From contig JAILWY010000020.1 of the NCBI GenBank assembly GCA_022113835.1, forward strand, positions 2,294,001 to 2,358,000: 64,000 bases of DNA, written 5' to 3'. This DNA is from Atopsyche davidsoni. Lineage: Eukaryota; Arthropoda; Insecta; Trichoptera; Hydrobiosidae. The notes under the pieces were generated by a model. That model made no database searches and was not told the origin of the DNA. It saw only the letters and a list, made by a program, of their open reading frames with translations. Of this stretch, positions 11,268-24,729 are shown piece after piece. Made by a program: the position numbers and the translations under genes. Every line of letters begins with the position of its first letter. Within the stretch, counting starts at the first letter, position 1.

Positions 11268-12225
11268 TTTTTTTCTTCTTCTTCTTCTTATGCCTTTCCT
11301 CATAGAAGGTGATCGCTTCATTGAGCATATTTCTATCACTAATTCGGCAATACTTTTCCTTCGAATGCCCCTTTCTTTTTCCTTCTAGTAGGAGTTCTCT
11401 TCTTTGGGCATTTTGTGCAATACTCGTGTAGCGGTCAGTGCAAATACACCGCTGCAATATTTGACTTGTTAAGCTCCGCCCCTATCGCAGGTAGAGACTT
11501 TCTAATTTTACAACAACCCTACAACCCCAGCCCCCCAGAGAGAGACGCAGACACTCGACCAGTAACCACGTATAAGTCTGTCTTGTCCATCATCTTAATA
11601 AACGAATACGCAAACATTTCGCCAGCCTTTTGATCTACATTCATAATCAACAAGCAATATAACATCAACGGCGAAACTCTCATCTCTCCCATGGTATTTT
11701 AAGGATCCTCCTATACAGCCACATTCTGTCAACTCAATTCTTTACTATATAAAGTAGAACTGAGACGACATAACACTTGGTGCATCTCCAGCGAGATTTC
11801 AGTGTTATATCTCTTGGGCATAGTACTAAACGTACTGCGTGCTGTCTCAATTCTCCCTTTGATTTCCTGGTCAGGATCCCAGTTCCGAGGCTAAATGAAG
11901 ACAGGGATGTATCCTTGTCTTCATTTAGCCTTAATGTATCCTTGATGCCTCATTCTGTTCAAGACTATCTCATTTGTGACTATCAATCCATGATGTTTCA
12001 AGGATTCTTCTATACAGCCACATTTCTGCCGACTCAATTCTTTGCATAGTAGCTGTCTTGAGTGTCCAAGCTTCAACTCTATAGACGACATAACACATGG
12101 TGAATCTCCAGCGAGATATCTCTTGAGCTGTCTCAATCCTCACTTTGATTTCCTGGTCAGGATCCCACTTCCCATATATATAGTTCGCGAGGCAAAATGA
12201 CGACAGGGATCGAATTACCCAATAA
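11268..12225 (-). mobile_element. LINE fragment, rearranged, with internal duplication
   Basis: On the minus strand, 12225 to 11970 encodes a WDPDQEIKVRIETAQ segment, then YRVEAWTLKTATMQRIESA and EMWLYRRILETSWID, the post-RT region of an insect non-LTR retrotransposon. 11400 to 11268 encodes its end (EGKRKG, KEKYCRI, EERHKKKK). Between them a segment of about 210 bp is duplicated: 11699-11905 matches 11999-12210. A perfect 16-bp inverted repeat (11888-11903 with 11916-11931) sits in the junction. Frames are broken throughout; the element is dead. Confidence 0.72.
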
Positions 12226-14965
12226 TCAACGATCCAACACTTGTCCAGCAAGTGATTAATCGACAAATAACTCATGAATTTTTAAATACAGCTTGCCCCC
12301 ATTGCTGTAGCTTTGAATGGCACCCCATAAGGGGCGGGGGTGAGTCTGGAGGCTCTCAGGCGTCACCTGCTCAGTCAGGGGTGTTTTTCATGAGTCGGTG
12401 TTTGCCTTTTCTTTCTGTCAGTATTTTTTCGCATGATTTGGCACGAATGGCTCCCTCAACGTTTCTGTATCAGTTTTTTTTTATATGGAATTATTAAATT
12501 ACCGATTCGCCATACAGTCTGCTCGCTCGCATAATATATATATATTCGAGTTCGGTCGATTGACTGATTTTTGTATTGATACCGAGAGTCGAAAAAGTTC
12601 AGATCAAATAAACTGATATATCACATTTTAAATCGTCTGATTAAATGGTATATTTGATATTATTCACTAAGTACATCACAGATTGTTTTGAAAACTGCTT
12701 GTCTAGATTTTGATCCGCGGCACGCCAATGACTAGCTGATTACCAAAATATTGTATTTTTCCATTGTGTGTTTGTAGCAAGCTTAGAATCACCCTGTATA
12801 GTGGTAATTATGAGTTTAGGTGTCTGACTGGCCAAGAAGGAACATAACTTCCGATAATGGCGTCTTGATGGGCTCTCGGACACATTAAAATGCAGTAATG
12901 TGTAGGTTTCGATGTTATTGCCTGCAATATAAATTTAGAATTCGCCATCAACCGAGTGAAATGGTTTTGTCGATCGCCATTTTCTGGCACAGTTACTTTT
13001 TTTTTTTTATATAATTAATGCAACCCCAAGAGAAAGTTTTCCCCATTAAAAAAAAATTATATTCTAATTAAATGTGTTCGGAAGTTTTGGGGATGGTTGT
13101 TATTTACTTCACTTGGTTATTGTGCTGAATTATACATTGTATCTTCCGACGTTTCGGTACCGGCACCGAGATTATATTTAGGGATTTTTTTAATTATTCG
13201 TTTTTTTATTAAATGCATTATGTCGAGTATTAATATTTTTTTATATTATAAATAGTCACAAGCCAATATTTAAAAAAAATATTTATTGAGATATAAATTA
13301 TTTTGAAGAACTATATAAATCGGAATGTATGTTTTATAAGTATGATACTGTCTCTGTGAAACGAAAGAGCTCTCAATTATCATTTACAAATGCCAGTAAC
13401 ATTAACTGTTTTGTTTTATTTGTCATTTTGCCATTTTTAGCAAGAAATATATATAGGAAATAATAAATAATTTGCATTGCTCTAAGTGCACCAAAAATCT
13501 ATAACCAGACAATTTTTTTTCTACTACTGTACAACGCTGTAGACGTTTGACGCAATCTTAAGATACAAAAATAAATATTCACGCTAATGTAGCCTGTATT
13601 TCGTCATGTTGATGCATTAAATTCAATAAGAAAATTACATGCACTTACGCCATTTCGTAGCTAGGTCAGTGTAATGGAAGTTGTACGAGACTTAGGACGT
13701 TATGTCACTGCCGGTAATGGATTATTTCAATGAAAGAGAAAGGAACAAATCAGTCCACCGACTTGTTCGTTTTTTTAAATGGAATATAGTGGAGCGACGA
13801 CGTAAGGTGCGACCTTAAAGATTAATAAAATTATATATAAATGTTTTGTTATACCTCGCCAAACGCGACGTAACACCCAATAACGTAGCGTTTTATTTAT
13901 TTTTTTAATATATGAGGTAAACCTCGTTTGTTATTTACAAATTCTTTTGCCACATCACAAAGAAAATATGCCAGTGATCTAATGAACTCACCGTTGAAGT
14001 AACCCTCTTTGGTGAAGATTTTCTTATCCAAGCAATTGCTGTAGACGTACCAAGTTTAATGCAACCGAAATTGCATATAAATTCTTGTATGCTTGTACAT
14101 GGTAAAAGATAATCTGACATTGGCTCGGAATTTTTGGTGTATATTCATAAATGGCGTGCAGTACATTCAAAATCAAGATAAGCAGTCTTTGCTTTATTCG
14201 ATTGAAATAAATAAGTTTTTTAAATCACTCAAATTATAGTACTTATTACATTAAGAATTAATTGAAAATATTACTTTGATTTTTATACACCATTTAAAAG
14301 ATAAGGCCCAACAATGCAATCGGTATGCGTGTAAAACGTTATTTTATTATTTTTTCATATATAGTTTTGGTACCTTGCTTGTTATATACAAGGTATTTCG
14401 TCACAATTTGGGGAAACTTTCCAAACTAGTCGATCGAATTGATCTATAAATGGGAGTGACTGAAGCTACACCCCCTGGTTTATCTTTTTTATGGTTCCGA
14501 TAACATGCTTCAAGAAGCCATCCAGTGACTTCATCAACTGTGGGTGTCTCGCCACTGACTTCAGGTCATCCAGGCACAGACCTTCCTGTTAATATGGGGC
14601 ATGATTAAAAAATATATATATATATATATATTATAAAACCGTGTCTTTGATTAAGCGCTTACAACCGACCACAAAATCGCAACGCCAAATCAATTTTTAA
14701 TAAAATACCTATATGCCATTTTTATGCACCAAAAAAATTGCCTGTGGCAATTTGTTGTTGCTATGCGGACGGGGCGAGGGGGCAGCTCGCCTCGCGCCGT
14801 CGCTCCACTATACACCCGTGGGTGCACCGGCCCGGTCACGGTAGCCGCGCTGCTCCGCAAGGTCTCGGGTTCGCAAAAAACAAACAGAATTATAATTCAC
14901 CGCACTATGAAATCACCGATTCGACATTTATATATATAAAACCATTCAATATTGTATATTTAACA
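12226..14965. other. non-coding AT-rich stretch
   Basis: No gene is recognised. A MITE-type end lies at about 12770-12800 (reverse complement TACAGGGTGATTCTAAGC), one GACGTTTCGGTACCGGCACC module at 13148-13167, and a GC-rich block at 14740-14880 with short open frames on the plus strand. That block could be an upstream exon or repeat next to the SEA-protein gene, but no splice pattern supports it convincingly. Confidence 0.5.
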
Positions 14966-15120
14966 TCTTTCTTCTTCATGTGCCTTTGTTGGAAGTTGGC
15001 GACCGTCTCACTGAACATATATGTATAGAATAGTGTAAGCTCCAGGTTCTACATATACACACTAGAATAGCATACAATCCTTTCCTTACAAAGCTCTGAC
15101 AATTACTTCCAGATCATTTG
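14966..15120 (-). mobile_element. LINE 3'-end fragment
   Basis: The sequence TCTTCATGTGCCTTTGTTGG, followed by a GGCGACC and TCACTGAACATAT segment, matches the minus-strand end of the LINE piece at 11268-11320, and the following TCCTTTCCTTACAAAGCTC matches the fragment near 3310. It lies in the intron just upstream of the first visible exon of the SEA-domain gene. Confidence 0.45.
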
Positions 15121-15159
15121 CTTCAAATCAAAATATTTACCAATGGTTTTCTTTTTCAG

Positions 15160-18100
15160 GACAAAGTGGATTCTACTTCGGGCAAGGAGACAGTCGCTTC
15201 TCCCCGAACTTCCAACAAAACGGCGGCCAAACCGGCGCCGGATCGTTCTTCGACCAGGGCAGCTTCAACCAGTTCAGGCCCGCCGGCCCGGAGTACTCCC
15301 AGCAGCAGGTCTTCTCGGGCCAGAGCCAGGCCTTCAGCGGGCAGCCCGCCCAGGGCTTCTCGGACCCCAGGTTCAGCGGCAGGGCCGCCTCTCCGTTCCA
15401 GGTGCCCAACGGCAGGAGCCAACCCTCCGGCCAGTACTACCTGAACCAGGCGGACTTCGTGCCTCTCCAGAACAACCCGGAGACCTTACCCAGGCCAGGG
15501 ACATACCAGAGCAGGCCGCTATCGTCTACGAACTTCCAGTTCAACCATCCGGCGTCCACCAACAGGCCGGAGTTCCCGCACTTCGGGCAGACCTCGTCGC
15601 ACAACCACGACCCGTCGAAGCCGGAGACTTTCCTAGGGCAGATCACCATCAACAATCCGGATCCTCTTCCGGATAACTTGAGGGACATCCAAGCCTTCAA
15701 CAGCGCCAGAATACGGCCGAGTTACAATACTGCTGACTTCGACGCCGGTTTCCCCAACGCCCCGGAGCCTGTGAACCAAGATATCTACGAATACAGTGAA
15801 AAAACCAAAGCGACTACGTACAACCCAACGAAATCTGACTACTCTCAAAGAATCAAACCCTCGAATAGAATCGTTTTTAATTCTAGGCCTAGTTATTATA
15901 CGTCGCCGAAAACCGAAGAACAGGAGTCGTTCCAGAAGAAACCGGTTACCTCCAGCGAGAGTTATTTCAACAGCAACGAAAATAACTTCTCCAACACGCG
16001 AAGCAGGTTCAAGCCGAAGCCGACGAGCACGACGACGCCTCATCCGCAAACCGAACGAAAGAACAGGTTCTTCCCCTCGACGAAGTCGCCGAACAAAGCG
16101 CAGGCTTTCAACTTGAGGTCCAACAAAGTCAACTTCAGTCCCAACAAACCACATTATTCTTCCACCACCGAGTATAAACCGATGTTCGACCTCGAACCCC
16201 TCCTCGAAGATGAAATCCCCAGTATTCACTTTGGAGACACCCTGAAAAATCCCACGAATGGATCTGAAGACGTGGAAGTCATCAAATCTGTTGAAGTCAC
16301 GAGTACTGCGAGTCCCAGCACGATACATGAAGATATCGTTAAGAAGAATATAACCGTGGAGAATGTCTCCAAGGAAGTAAAAACAACTGTGACTCCTGTA
16401 GTCAAGGTTAATTATACAACAGAGAAGGTTATACCCGTAGTTGAAGAAGAAGTTGATCCAGGTGTAAATATAAACCCAACTGAATATTTACATGAGTCGG
16501 AAGATTACCAAGAAAGTGGTCCCGCTTCTGACCCATCTGAAGAAACTCCAAAACACGAAGAACCACGAGACCACACCGAAAAAGGTCATGATGATAGTGA
16601 ACACGAGACTGATTCTGGAGTGACTGAGTATTATGATGAAGAGGTTGAATACGTCGATGAATCTGATGTTCTCTCAGATCCAAGTGATGATAAAGCAGCT
16701 GTTCACCACAAAAAGGTACATGAAGGTCACCACGAAGACCATGATGATGAGCAGCTTGAGTATGAAGACGTTGATGAGAGCGAGACTCCAATCGATGATT
16801 CTACTACGGTCGTGGGTGAAAAGTTTGATATTCTTACTATGAAACCTATGCCAATGATGGTGAAAGATGATAACTTTAAAGGGTTCGTTGACAGTGCTCT
16901 TATCGATAATACTGAACCCCCGACCTTTGTGACAGAGCAATACGCTGAGCCTGATGAGCCGCACCAGACGACTGTCGACTCCATTGAACCGACCACTACT
17001 GACCCACCACCAATATTACTTGGAGAAGAGGTTGTGTCGGTCGTCACAACTAAGAGTGTTGTAAATGGAACGTTCTCAGTGCCAGAATACTCAGACCCAC
17101 CTGCTAGAAGCACCTCCAAAATGGAAGTTTCAACAGCCAAACCTGAAGAGTCCACCCTAGAGGGAGATAGCGAGAAGAAGGGACAAGTTTCCAATGCCAC
17201 TGAAAGCTGGGTTGTGGTCGCTTCAGTCCAAACCAGCAGAAGCGTATCTGGAGCTAGGTTCTTGCCATTCCCTGGAGTCGCACAAGATGAAAAGAAGCAA
17301 ACTTTAGCTGAACTGGACGAAGAAAGAGAGAAAGAAGAATCCGAACCTACGAAAGATTCCGAAGATGAAACCGAAGAAACAACAACGACTGAAGAATACA
17401 CTACCGACTTGATAACTAAGTCTCCTGCTTCCACGGAAAGCATTATCGATAAACTGGATCGCGTCCAATCTGAATTATCCAGTGGATTTTTATCCGGTGG
17501 CTTCAAGGGAGAAGACCAAGACTTCGATGTCTTGACAGAGATGCCGCATGAAAATATGACTAAAATTGAAGAAAGTTCAACTGTTGCTCCCCCACTACAG
17601 ATATTTACGGTGAAAAGTACTACATCCACTTCCACAACTGAAAGAGGAACACCCGAGCCTCTTCCAGTCACCATCAAGAAGTTCTCTCCTTATTCTCGCC
17701 CGACAACCACTCCTAAGCCCAAACAGAAAGCACCAGTTTTTGAAACCATTGTCATGGATGATTTGACCGGACTACTTCCCGCTGGGTTCAAAGTACGTAC
17801 AAGCTTCAAGGATAGAAAAATAACGACGACCACAAGTAAACCCAAGCCAACACAAGAATCCCAAGGCAGAGCATCAGGTCAGAGCTTCAAGAACAAAGTT
17901 GTGATCCAAGACAATTTATCAAGTCTCTTACCCAAAGGCTACAAACCTACTAAGGAAGAAAAACCCATCTCGATAGAAGACCTCTTCAAGAATGTTAAAT
18001 CAGACGATCTCAGTCATCTTCTTCCACCGGGTTTCAAGGTGACAACAGAAGCCCAAGCTCCTAGCTCCACAGAAAAACCCAAGTTTAATAAACCTATCAA

Positions 18101-20916
18101 TATTTTATCAAAGGCCGAACCTGTCGATGTCTCATCTCTGCTTCCCAAAGGCTATAAATTGCTAACGACAACAACGGAAAAAGCCAAAACTTCCAAAGAC
18201 CCAGTGCTGAACGCGAAACCTGTGGATATATCATCATTCCTTCCACCTGGATTTAAGCTTGACACTAAAAATGCTGAGAAGGAAGCGAACCCGTTGAAGA
18301 ATATCAAATTTGCTGATGTATCGTCTCTTTTGCCACCTGGATTCAAGCCTAAGGAAGAAGAGAAACCTAAGGTCAAGGAAGCGCCTAGCTCTACAGAAGG
18401 TTCGACTACTGCCAAGGTTGCTGCCAATGGGTTCAAGGTTGTCTTCCCGTCTCGTCCAGGAGCCGGGAAACCAGGAAAGAGGCTGACTACTCCGCGACCA
18501 GCAAACGAAGGTGGAATGGAAATGGGAGTGTCTTCTCCAACCATCCAAAAAGGATGGCCTACGAGGTACGCAGTTCTTATTTATTTTTTTATTTATATGA
18601 ACGATTCTGTTTCATTACGATCAAAAGAAATTTCAATAATAAAAGTGTTACAAATAAAAGTTTATTGTAAATTATAGAGCTACAACGGAATTCACTGGAT
18701 GGCCAACGCCTTCAACGACTCCGTTCTCCATCGAAAAGCTTTTAGAAGCACAGCGGGCGCTTGCTGCTGCAAAGGAAGCTGCCACAGAGGAGGAGAACAT
18801 CAGCAGTACTGCGGCTCCGACCTCCAGCACTCATCCGCCCACTACCCCGACCACACAGGCTCCCACCACTCCAGGAGTGTGCGGAGCTGAGTGCGACCTC
18901 GCAGCTACTATTAAAATCATCGGAGGTGAGTCACGTGACAAGCTTCGTAGCTTGTCACTAAAAAAATGTTTATTCCAATGCTAATCCAGTAGTAAACATT
19001 ATTCACTGTTTCGCTGCATGTTCCAGGAGTACAATGGGTGCCCGAGCTGCTGGATCACAACACCAAAGAGTGGCAGCTGCTGGCTAATGAAGTTTCCCGA
19101 GAAGTAAGTAACTTATCTGATTCAAAACGGATATGTCAGTACTGTGAGCACTCCTCATCAAGAGAGGTTTATGAAGCTGTCAGATCCATGATGATCTGAT
19201 AATGATTAGGTTTAACTTCTCACAGGCTCGAGATTCATTGTGCCCAGCAATTACGGTATTCTGAATAGTGTGGACACTCATAAAGTCTTGTCTTAATACA
19301 TATCATCTGATTCCAGCTTGATTCTGCTTACTCCAAGTCACCAGCGCTCAAAAAATGGTACAAGGGGATCAGAATCGATGGCTTCAGCAAAGGATCCGTC
19401 CTGGTGGACTACTTCGTAGAACTTAATGAGATCGAAGAGAAGATCGACACCACCGAGCTGAAGAAACTCTTCCACACGTCCCTGAACGATGCCCGTCCAG
19501 GCAGCGTGGTCACGGAGGTACCCAAGGTCGTAGAGCAGCCCGACCGACTCACAGCCAGGAAGATAGATGGACAGGACCAGGACATGATGCTGGGAGATCA
19601 GCCTCAGGAAGATAGGCTGGACAGGAACAGGTCCTTCATGGAGAAGATCGATATTTCCAAGGGAAAGCTTGAAATCGGGAGATTCATTCTCGATCCCATC
19701 TTCACTGAGTTTATTGGTTAGTCAATTATATCGAAAAATCTTTATTGAAAAATCAAAATAATTTAAAAAGTTTACGCAGTTGAAGAAATTATTGGCACAA
19801 TTAAAATTTTATTTTTTTGTTTTGCTTGGTTTTCAGTGCTGCCGAAGCGAATGGATCCGACGATCGGATACGCGGATGACAACATGCTCCTGCCTCAGTG
19901 GGGCATTGCGGTAATCGTCATCGCCCTGGCCTCTCTCCTGTTTGTAGTCATCTTCGGTGTGACAGTGGTAAGAACAGATTTTAAGATCCAACGTCAGAAT
20001 TAACTGTCCTTTTTGAATTATTATCACAAATACTCTGTCATCACATTAAGCTCAAGGTTAAGAGAATTCGTAAGACCCAGTTATCAGACCTAGTCAGTGA
20101 AATGAAGTAAGTGGAGACATTACCACTGTTTCTGTATCAGGATGATGAGTGTGCGTTGTTTTTTCAGCTGGTTAACAGACAGAAGAGCTCCAAAGCCAAG
20201 CAGCCGATTCCACTGAGCGAGGACATGCTGAGGGAGCTGGACAAGTCCCACATGGGGGGCACTGCTGACGACTTGTACATGCACGAGCACGAGCCTCCAT
20301 ACCCGCCCAGGAACCAAAAGCCCCGCGTGAGTGTTCTGAGCTCATTGAAGTTTTGATTCCTCTGACATTTTGGTCCCAATCATCATTAAAATCCTGAAGA
20401 TGGTGAAGGATTGATTCAGTCTATTAACATCTTGGTTTTTCTGTTTCAGCGAGGATCCACCGCTATGCTGGAGCCGCTTGCGTACCCCGGTAACCCGGGA
20501 GACTCGTGGCGCTCCGAGTGGGGCCCGTATTACAACCAATATCATCAGCACTACGCGCCCGACTCGGGCCGCGGCTCGCAGAGCTACACGGGCGGCAACA
20601 CCAACTATGGGTAACAATAAACACTTCATAATTTGCCGTTTTTAATACTAATCACTGTAGTCTATGGGTCGAGCTGATGGTCGAGCGTGTATAATATGAC
20701 GTCGACATCACAGCTACTTAATAATATTTTTTTATAAATAATACAATACAATCATTGCATCACTGTAGTAACTTTTAAAATGCTTCCAGTTACAGCGGCT
20801 CTCAAACCTACGGGTACAACGGTGGCGGGGGCGGCTCCCAGAACTATGGCTACACGGGTGACGGAGTCCGAACCCTGTACCCTCCCAGAAGATCAGACTT
20901 CGACAGCAACTTCTGA
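15160..20916 (+). CDS. mucin-like SEA-domain single-pass membrane protein, 5' exon(s) missing
   Basis: Eight exons join in phase: 15160-18565, 18678-18925, 19027-19103, 19317-19716, 19837-19967, 20168-20326, 20450-20610, 20790-20916 (1,568 codons plus stop). The first visible exon opens at an acceptor with an incomplete codon, so the start and signal peptide lie upstream and were not found. In order: a Gln/Phe/Gly/Ser-rich N region; a long Thr/Ser/Pro- and Glu/Asp-rich ectodomain; six repeats of the type D(L/V/I)SSLLPPGFK (17754-18350); a Thr/Pro stretch with two Cys; a SEA domain (about 19027-19700) with GSVLV at 19392-19406, matching the autoproteolysis site of MUC1-type SEA domains; a membrane helix (exon 19837-19967); and a Tyr/Gly-rich tail of about 150 residues. 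Inferred role: a cleaved, heavily glycosylated apical-surface or cuticle-associated protein. I know no firm symbol. Confidence 0.85.
17754..18350 (+). repeat. six protein-level LLPxG(F/Y)K repeats
   Basis: Within the SEA protein, six units read LTGLLPAGFK, LSSLLPKGYK, LSHLLPPGFK, VSSLLPKGYK, ISSFLPPGFK and VSSLLPPGFK, each preceded by Asp or Asn and separated by 25-45 Thr/Lys-rich residues. The core is conserved while the spacers are not, which suggests a short binding or assembly motif rather than a folded domain. Confidence 0.85.
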
Positions 20917-21156
20917 GCTGTCGCCCTCCCTAATTAGTCACGTGTGAAACCCTAGCAAACTAAATCTACGTCGATCGGACTCTCCACCGAGTCTTCGACG
21001 GCATCTTAAATATATAAGCTAGAGTACATTTGAGACTTTTTGCAGAGAGACGCTCTCTATATTTTCATGGGTGTGTAAATGTTAGAGAATCAAACGCATA
21101 CTTGTACGCAATGTAGAATATATCGATGAAATCCGCGTGTAACAGGACATTTTCAA

Positions 21157-21162
21157 AATAAA
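21157..21162 (+). terminator. candidate poly(A) signal of SEA gene
   Basis: AATAAA lies about 240 nt after the stop codon at 20916, a reasonable 3' UTR length. Another AATAAA lies near 21788 and could serve a longer form. Confidence 0.45.
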
Positions 21163-21199
21163 TATTAATTCTGACATCATTAGTAATGTTTATTTTTGC

Positions 21200-24100
21200 A
21201 GATGTCCTGATGATGACTGTCGATATGTTGATTTAAATGGATGTCTCTTTGTCGAAGTGTTTCCAGTGTAAATGCCCTTAATATCAGTGTTAATCATTTA
21301 TTATCTTAGCGTAAATGTTTAACACGCTGTCCTTTTCGAATCACAGGTCCTGTTTTTTTAATAAGTTATGTTATTTCTTCCTTCGGATACATGAAATGCT
21401 AAATATTCATATCTGCGGAATTGTAATTACAATTATTAAAAGATATGGGAAGTAACAATTATTATATTTATCGGATACAAAAATATGCATTTTATATTTA
21501 ATTTCATCCGTCTAGACATTTTTTTTGTCGGTAACATCAATCGTTGGATCTCTATCCAATTAATACAATCTGATGAGTTTAGTACGAGTAGTTAAAATAA
21601 AATCGGTAAAATATATTAAAGAAGCATTCACGAGTAATGATATAATGTATCTCGTATCTATTTATTAAAGCAGTAGCTGCATAATGTCCGTTCACGATTC
21701 TTACAAATTCTACGTGATTGATTCATTTCGCTGATTCGTTAACTTTTAGTATAAATATATATCGGCATCCGCACTGATGTGCTTGAGAAATAAAAATTGA
21801 GCTGACATTTGAATTCCCGTCTATTTTTTCATAGAGCAATTCTGTCGAATAGCGCAGTTACTTGTTTGCATTGTCGCTCTCGGGGCAAGAAGTAATAATT
21901 TTTAATCGTAACGAATCGTTGTTAAAGAGCTTATAAAATCTAACGTTAAACTTTTTTAGAACCTCTAAAGTGTAGTTCTATTACAAACGTGTTATGTACA
22001 TTCAATTATCTATAACGTTAAATATTGCATAACTTATGTAAGGAATAGGTCCTGTGCGTGCTGTGGCGGGCGGTCACCATCTTACCATTGAGTTTTCTTT
22101 ACGTGCTGAAATGGAAACTCGCGGCCGGCTCGCCATCTTATCCTGCCATTTAGAAACACTCGTTAGAAAGAACCTTTCGTTTTAGCCGTAAGTATTTTTG
22201 TATGTAATTAAATACTCGTATTTGAGATTTTTTTTATTTATATTGAAATTATTGTATTTCTTTTTGTATATTAACCTATATTGTTTCGAAACACACTTAA
22301 GTCTTACTTTGTAATATTGCATATATTGGATTTATTATAATATATTATATAATAGTGTGTTATTAAGAAGCAGCAGAATTGAAATTATAAAAAGTACTTA
22401 TGATCATTTTATTGTAAGAATTTACTGAATTCTTAGCGTTTAAGATATTTTAGGAAGTATTTTGTAAGAAAACCTACGCCAATACGCTCACTCAATATAT
22501 ATATTAAAATTCAAAAAATTCATATTGAACTTATACGTTAAGTGTTATAATATATGTGAATATCAGTCTATTTCAACTCTTCTTCTTCATGTGGCTCTCC
22601 TCAGAGGATGTTGGTAACCATTCCACTTCTGACTACATTTGTGCTGAGCTTGTTCATGGTTTTCCAAAGGAAAATATTATATAATCATTTCATATTCCTT
22701 CTGCAGCAAGTAGCAGCAACAACAGCAGGAGCTCCCCACCTTAAGCATCCCTTTCACACATTCCGAGTCCATTACTGATGATCCCTTACATGCGCTCAGG
22801 GTAAAGAATGGCAGCCATGCACAAGCAGCACGAGAGGGCGGAGACTATTTCAACTCGCTCAAACGATTTATATCAATAATGTATACTTCATATTATGTTT
22901 CTTGTTGAATTGATAATAATTTGTTTTGTTTACAGTTTATATCAAATAACGTATACTGAATATACAGGAATATCAACTTAGTTGAACTACGCCAATATAA
23001 TGCTCACTTTATATATTAAAATGTAAAATAATATTAAATATTTCAAACTACAAATATCAAATACACTAAATATAAATCCAATGACGTTTATCGAAATTGA
23101 TGTATACTCAAATAATTTTTTGATATATTGTTTCTAGATTTTCGATCGTCTTCGACAGAATACGTCTTTTTACTCTCTGATGTGTCAAACTACGCAAGTA
23201 ACTTAGAAAATGCGTTTTCCTTCAAATTTTGTAAAACTTTTTCAAGTATTTTGAATTTTCAACTCGAGAGGCCAAAAATTTTCTCAGATTTAGAGATTTC
23301 TTCCATTTTAGCTCAAAGTATTTTTTTTTAATCCATAGTATATGCTTTTAGATAAATACGTAAAATCTGACCTTATGGACGGACTTAATATCTTGAATTA
23401 TACATGTGTATATATTATAATAATTAAAACTGTATTAAAAAAAACTGACAATGGGATAACTGTATTATTTATATGTAGAATAAGATTATTGTGACAGGTT
23501 TTTTTTTAACTTTAATAATTAATTTTTATTAATTCTTTCCAATGGAAAACTTCAAAACATTCGTACCGTGTAAGACAAGAGAACAAGCATTCTTTATGAT
23601 AATAGCAACAATTGTTTTTTTTTTAATATTTATTTTATAATTATCATGTCGATTATGATTTTTTAAAAATATAAAATAATTTATATAATAAAATATATTT
23701 GACATGATAAAACTCAAAAATATAAATTTAAATAAACAATTCATCGGAGGCGATGCTCTCTTGTCTTATATTATTATTTTATAGTGAAAAAAGCAATTAA
23801 AACTATCACATTATGTAAAATTTCTGCCGAAAATTTTTGATATCAACTTATTCATATTATTTAAAAAAATATATTTTTATTTAAAGTCATGTGTTGCTAC
23901 TAAAAATCATACTTCAATAAAATCTGATAGGTCAGATTTTTGCATATCGATATATCAGACCTATCATACAACAGCATTTTGAGCTGTTTATCACAGATAG
24001 TGTTTTTTCTTAAGGGCTTAGTACTCCATTATTATTAAAAAGATGAATGTATTGCTTTGGATTTTTATTCTTATTTATCTACTCTAAGTGATATGGCAAA

Positions 24101-24729
24101 GTAACATAACACTAGCATTATTATATTTATAAATTACTTATTTGTTTATTTTTATATTAGTTTATGATTTCTTACCCGTCCCATGACTCGGGGTGTGAAT
24201 CCGGATGAAATTGTGAAAACCAGTGCTCAAGAAAAACGATTTTTGCTTGTAACGTTTAGTGTCATTGGACGTAGCATGTGTTAGATCGGAACGTTACGTG
24301 GATGTGTAAAAGTATATTTAGAAATGAATTTGCTGAGATTCTATAAAATATATTTTGTTAACCAACCAACCAGAATAAATTATTCGATAAATTTTATTAT
24401 AATTCAAACTATTTATGTAATATAAAAAAATTGCATTATATGTTTTTGTTCACTTACAGCTCAAAGTATAAAGACAACGTAATTATACGCCAAGTTCTCG
24501 ATTTACCAATATCAATCTCAGCGTTCAACTCGTAGAACTTAAATTTATAAATATAATATAAATTGAGGCTTGCAATATTCCTAAGATTGGCTTGGAGAAG
24601 AGACGAAATGGAGAGGAACGAGAGAGCACTGGTGGAGGAAGAGAAACCGGAGACGTAACAAAGTAACGTGTTATTCATTTATTGTATAAAAACAGATCAC
24701 ATTTCAAATTAAATTTCATTATTAATATA
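21200..24729. other. AT-rich intergenic stretch
   Basis: No gene is seen. It contains a GC-rich patch at 22050-22150, a LINE 3' fragment at 22578-22860 and low-complexity AT sequence. Short open frames have no coding character. Confidence 0.55.
22578..22860 (-). mobile_element. LINE 3'-end fragment
   Basis: It starts TCTTCTTCATGTGGCTCTCC and contains GATGTTGGTAACCATTC and TTGTTCATGGTTTTCC, shared with the fragments at 3139 and 14966. The orientation is minus, as in most copies in this window. It is followed by a GC-richer tail with AGCAGCAACAACAGCAGG. Confidence 0.45.

Noticed and set aside
15402..15404. GTG as start codon of the SEA protein
   Set aside because: The frame is open further upstream to an excellent acceptor (TTTTTCAG at 15152-15159), and GTG is not a usual insect start. 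The start is in an unseen upstream exon.
15633..17677. Antisense frames of 231 and 316 codons within the SEA gene
   Set aside because: They lie opposite a low-complexity coding exon with biased codons and show no domain; they are shadows of the plus-strand exon.
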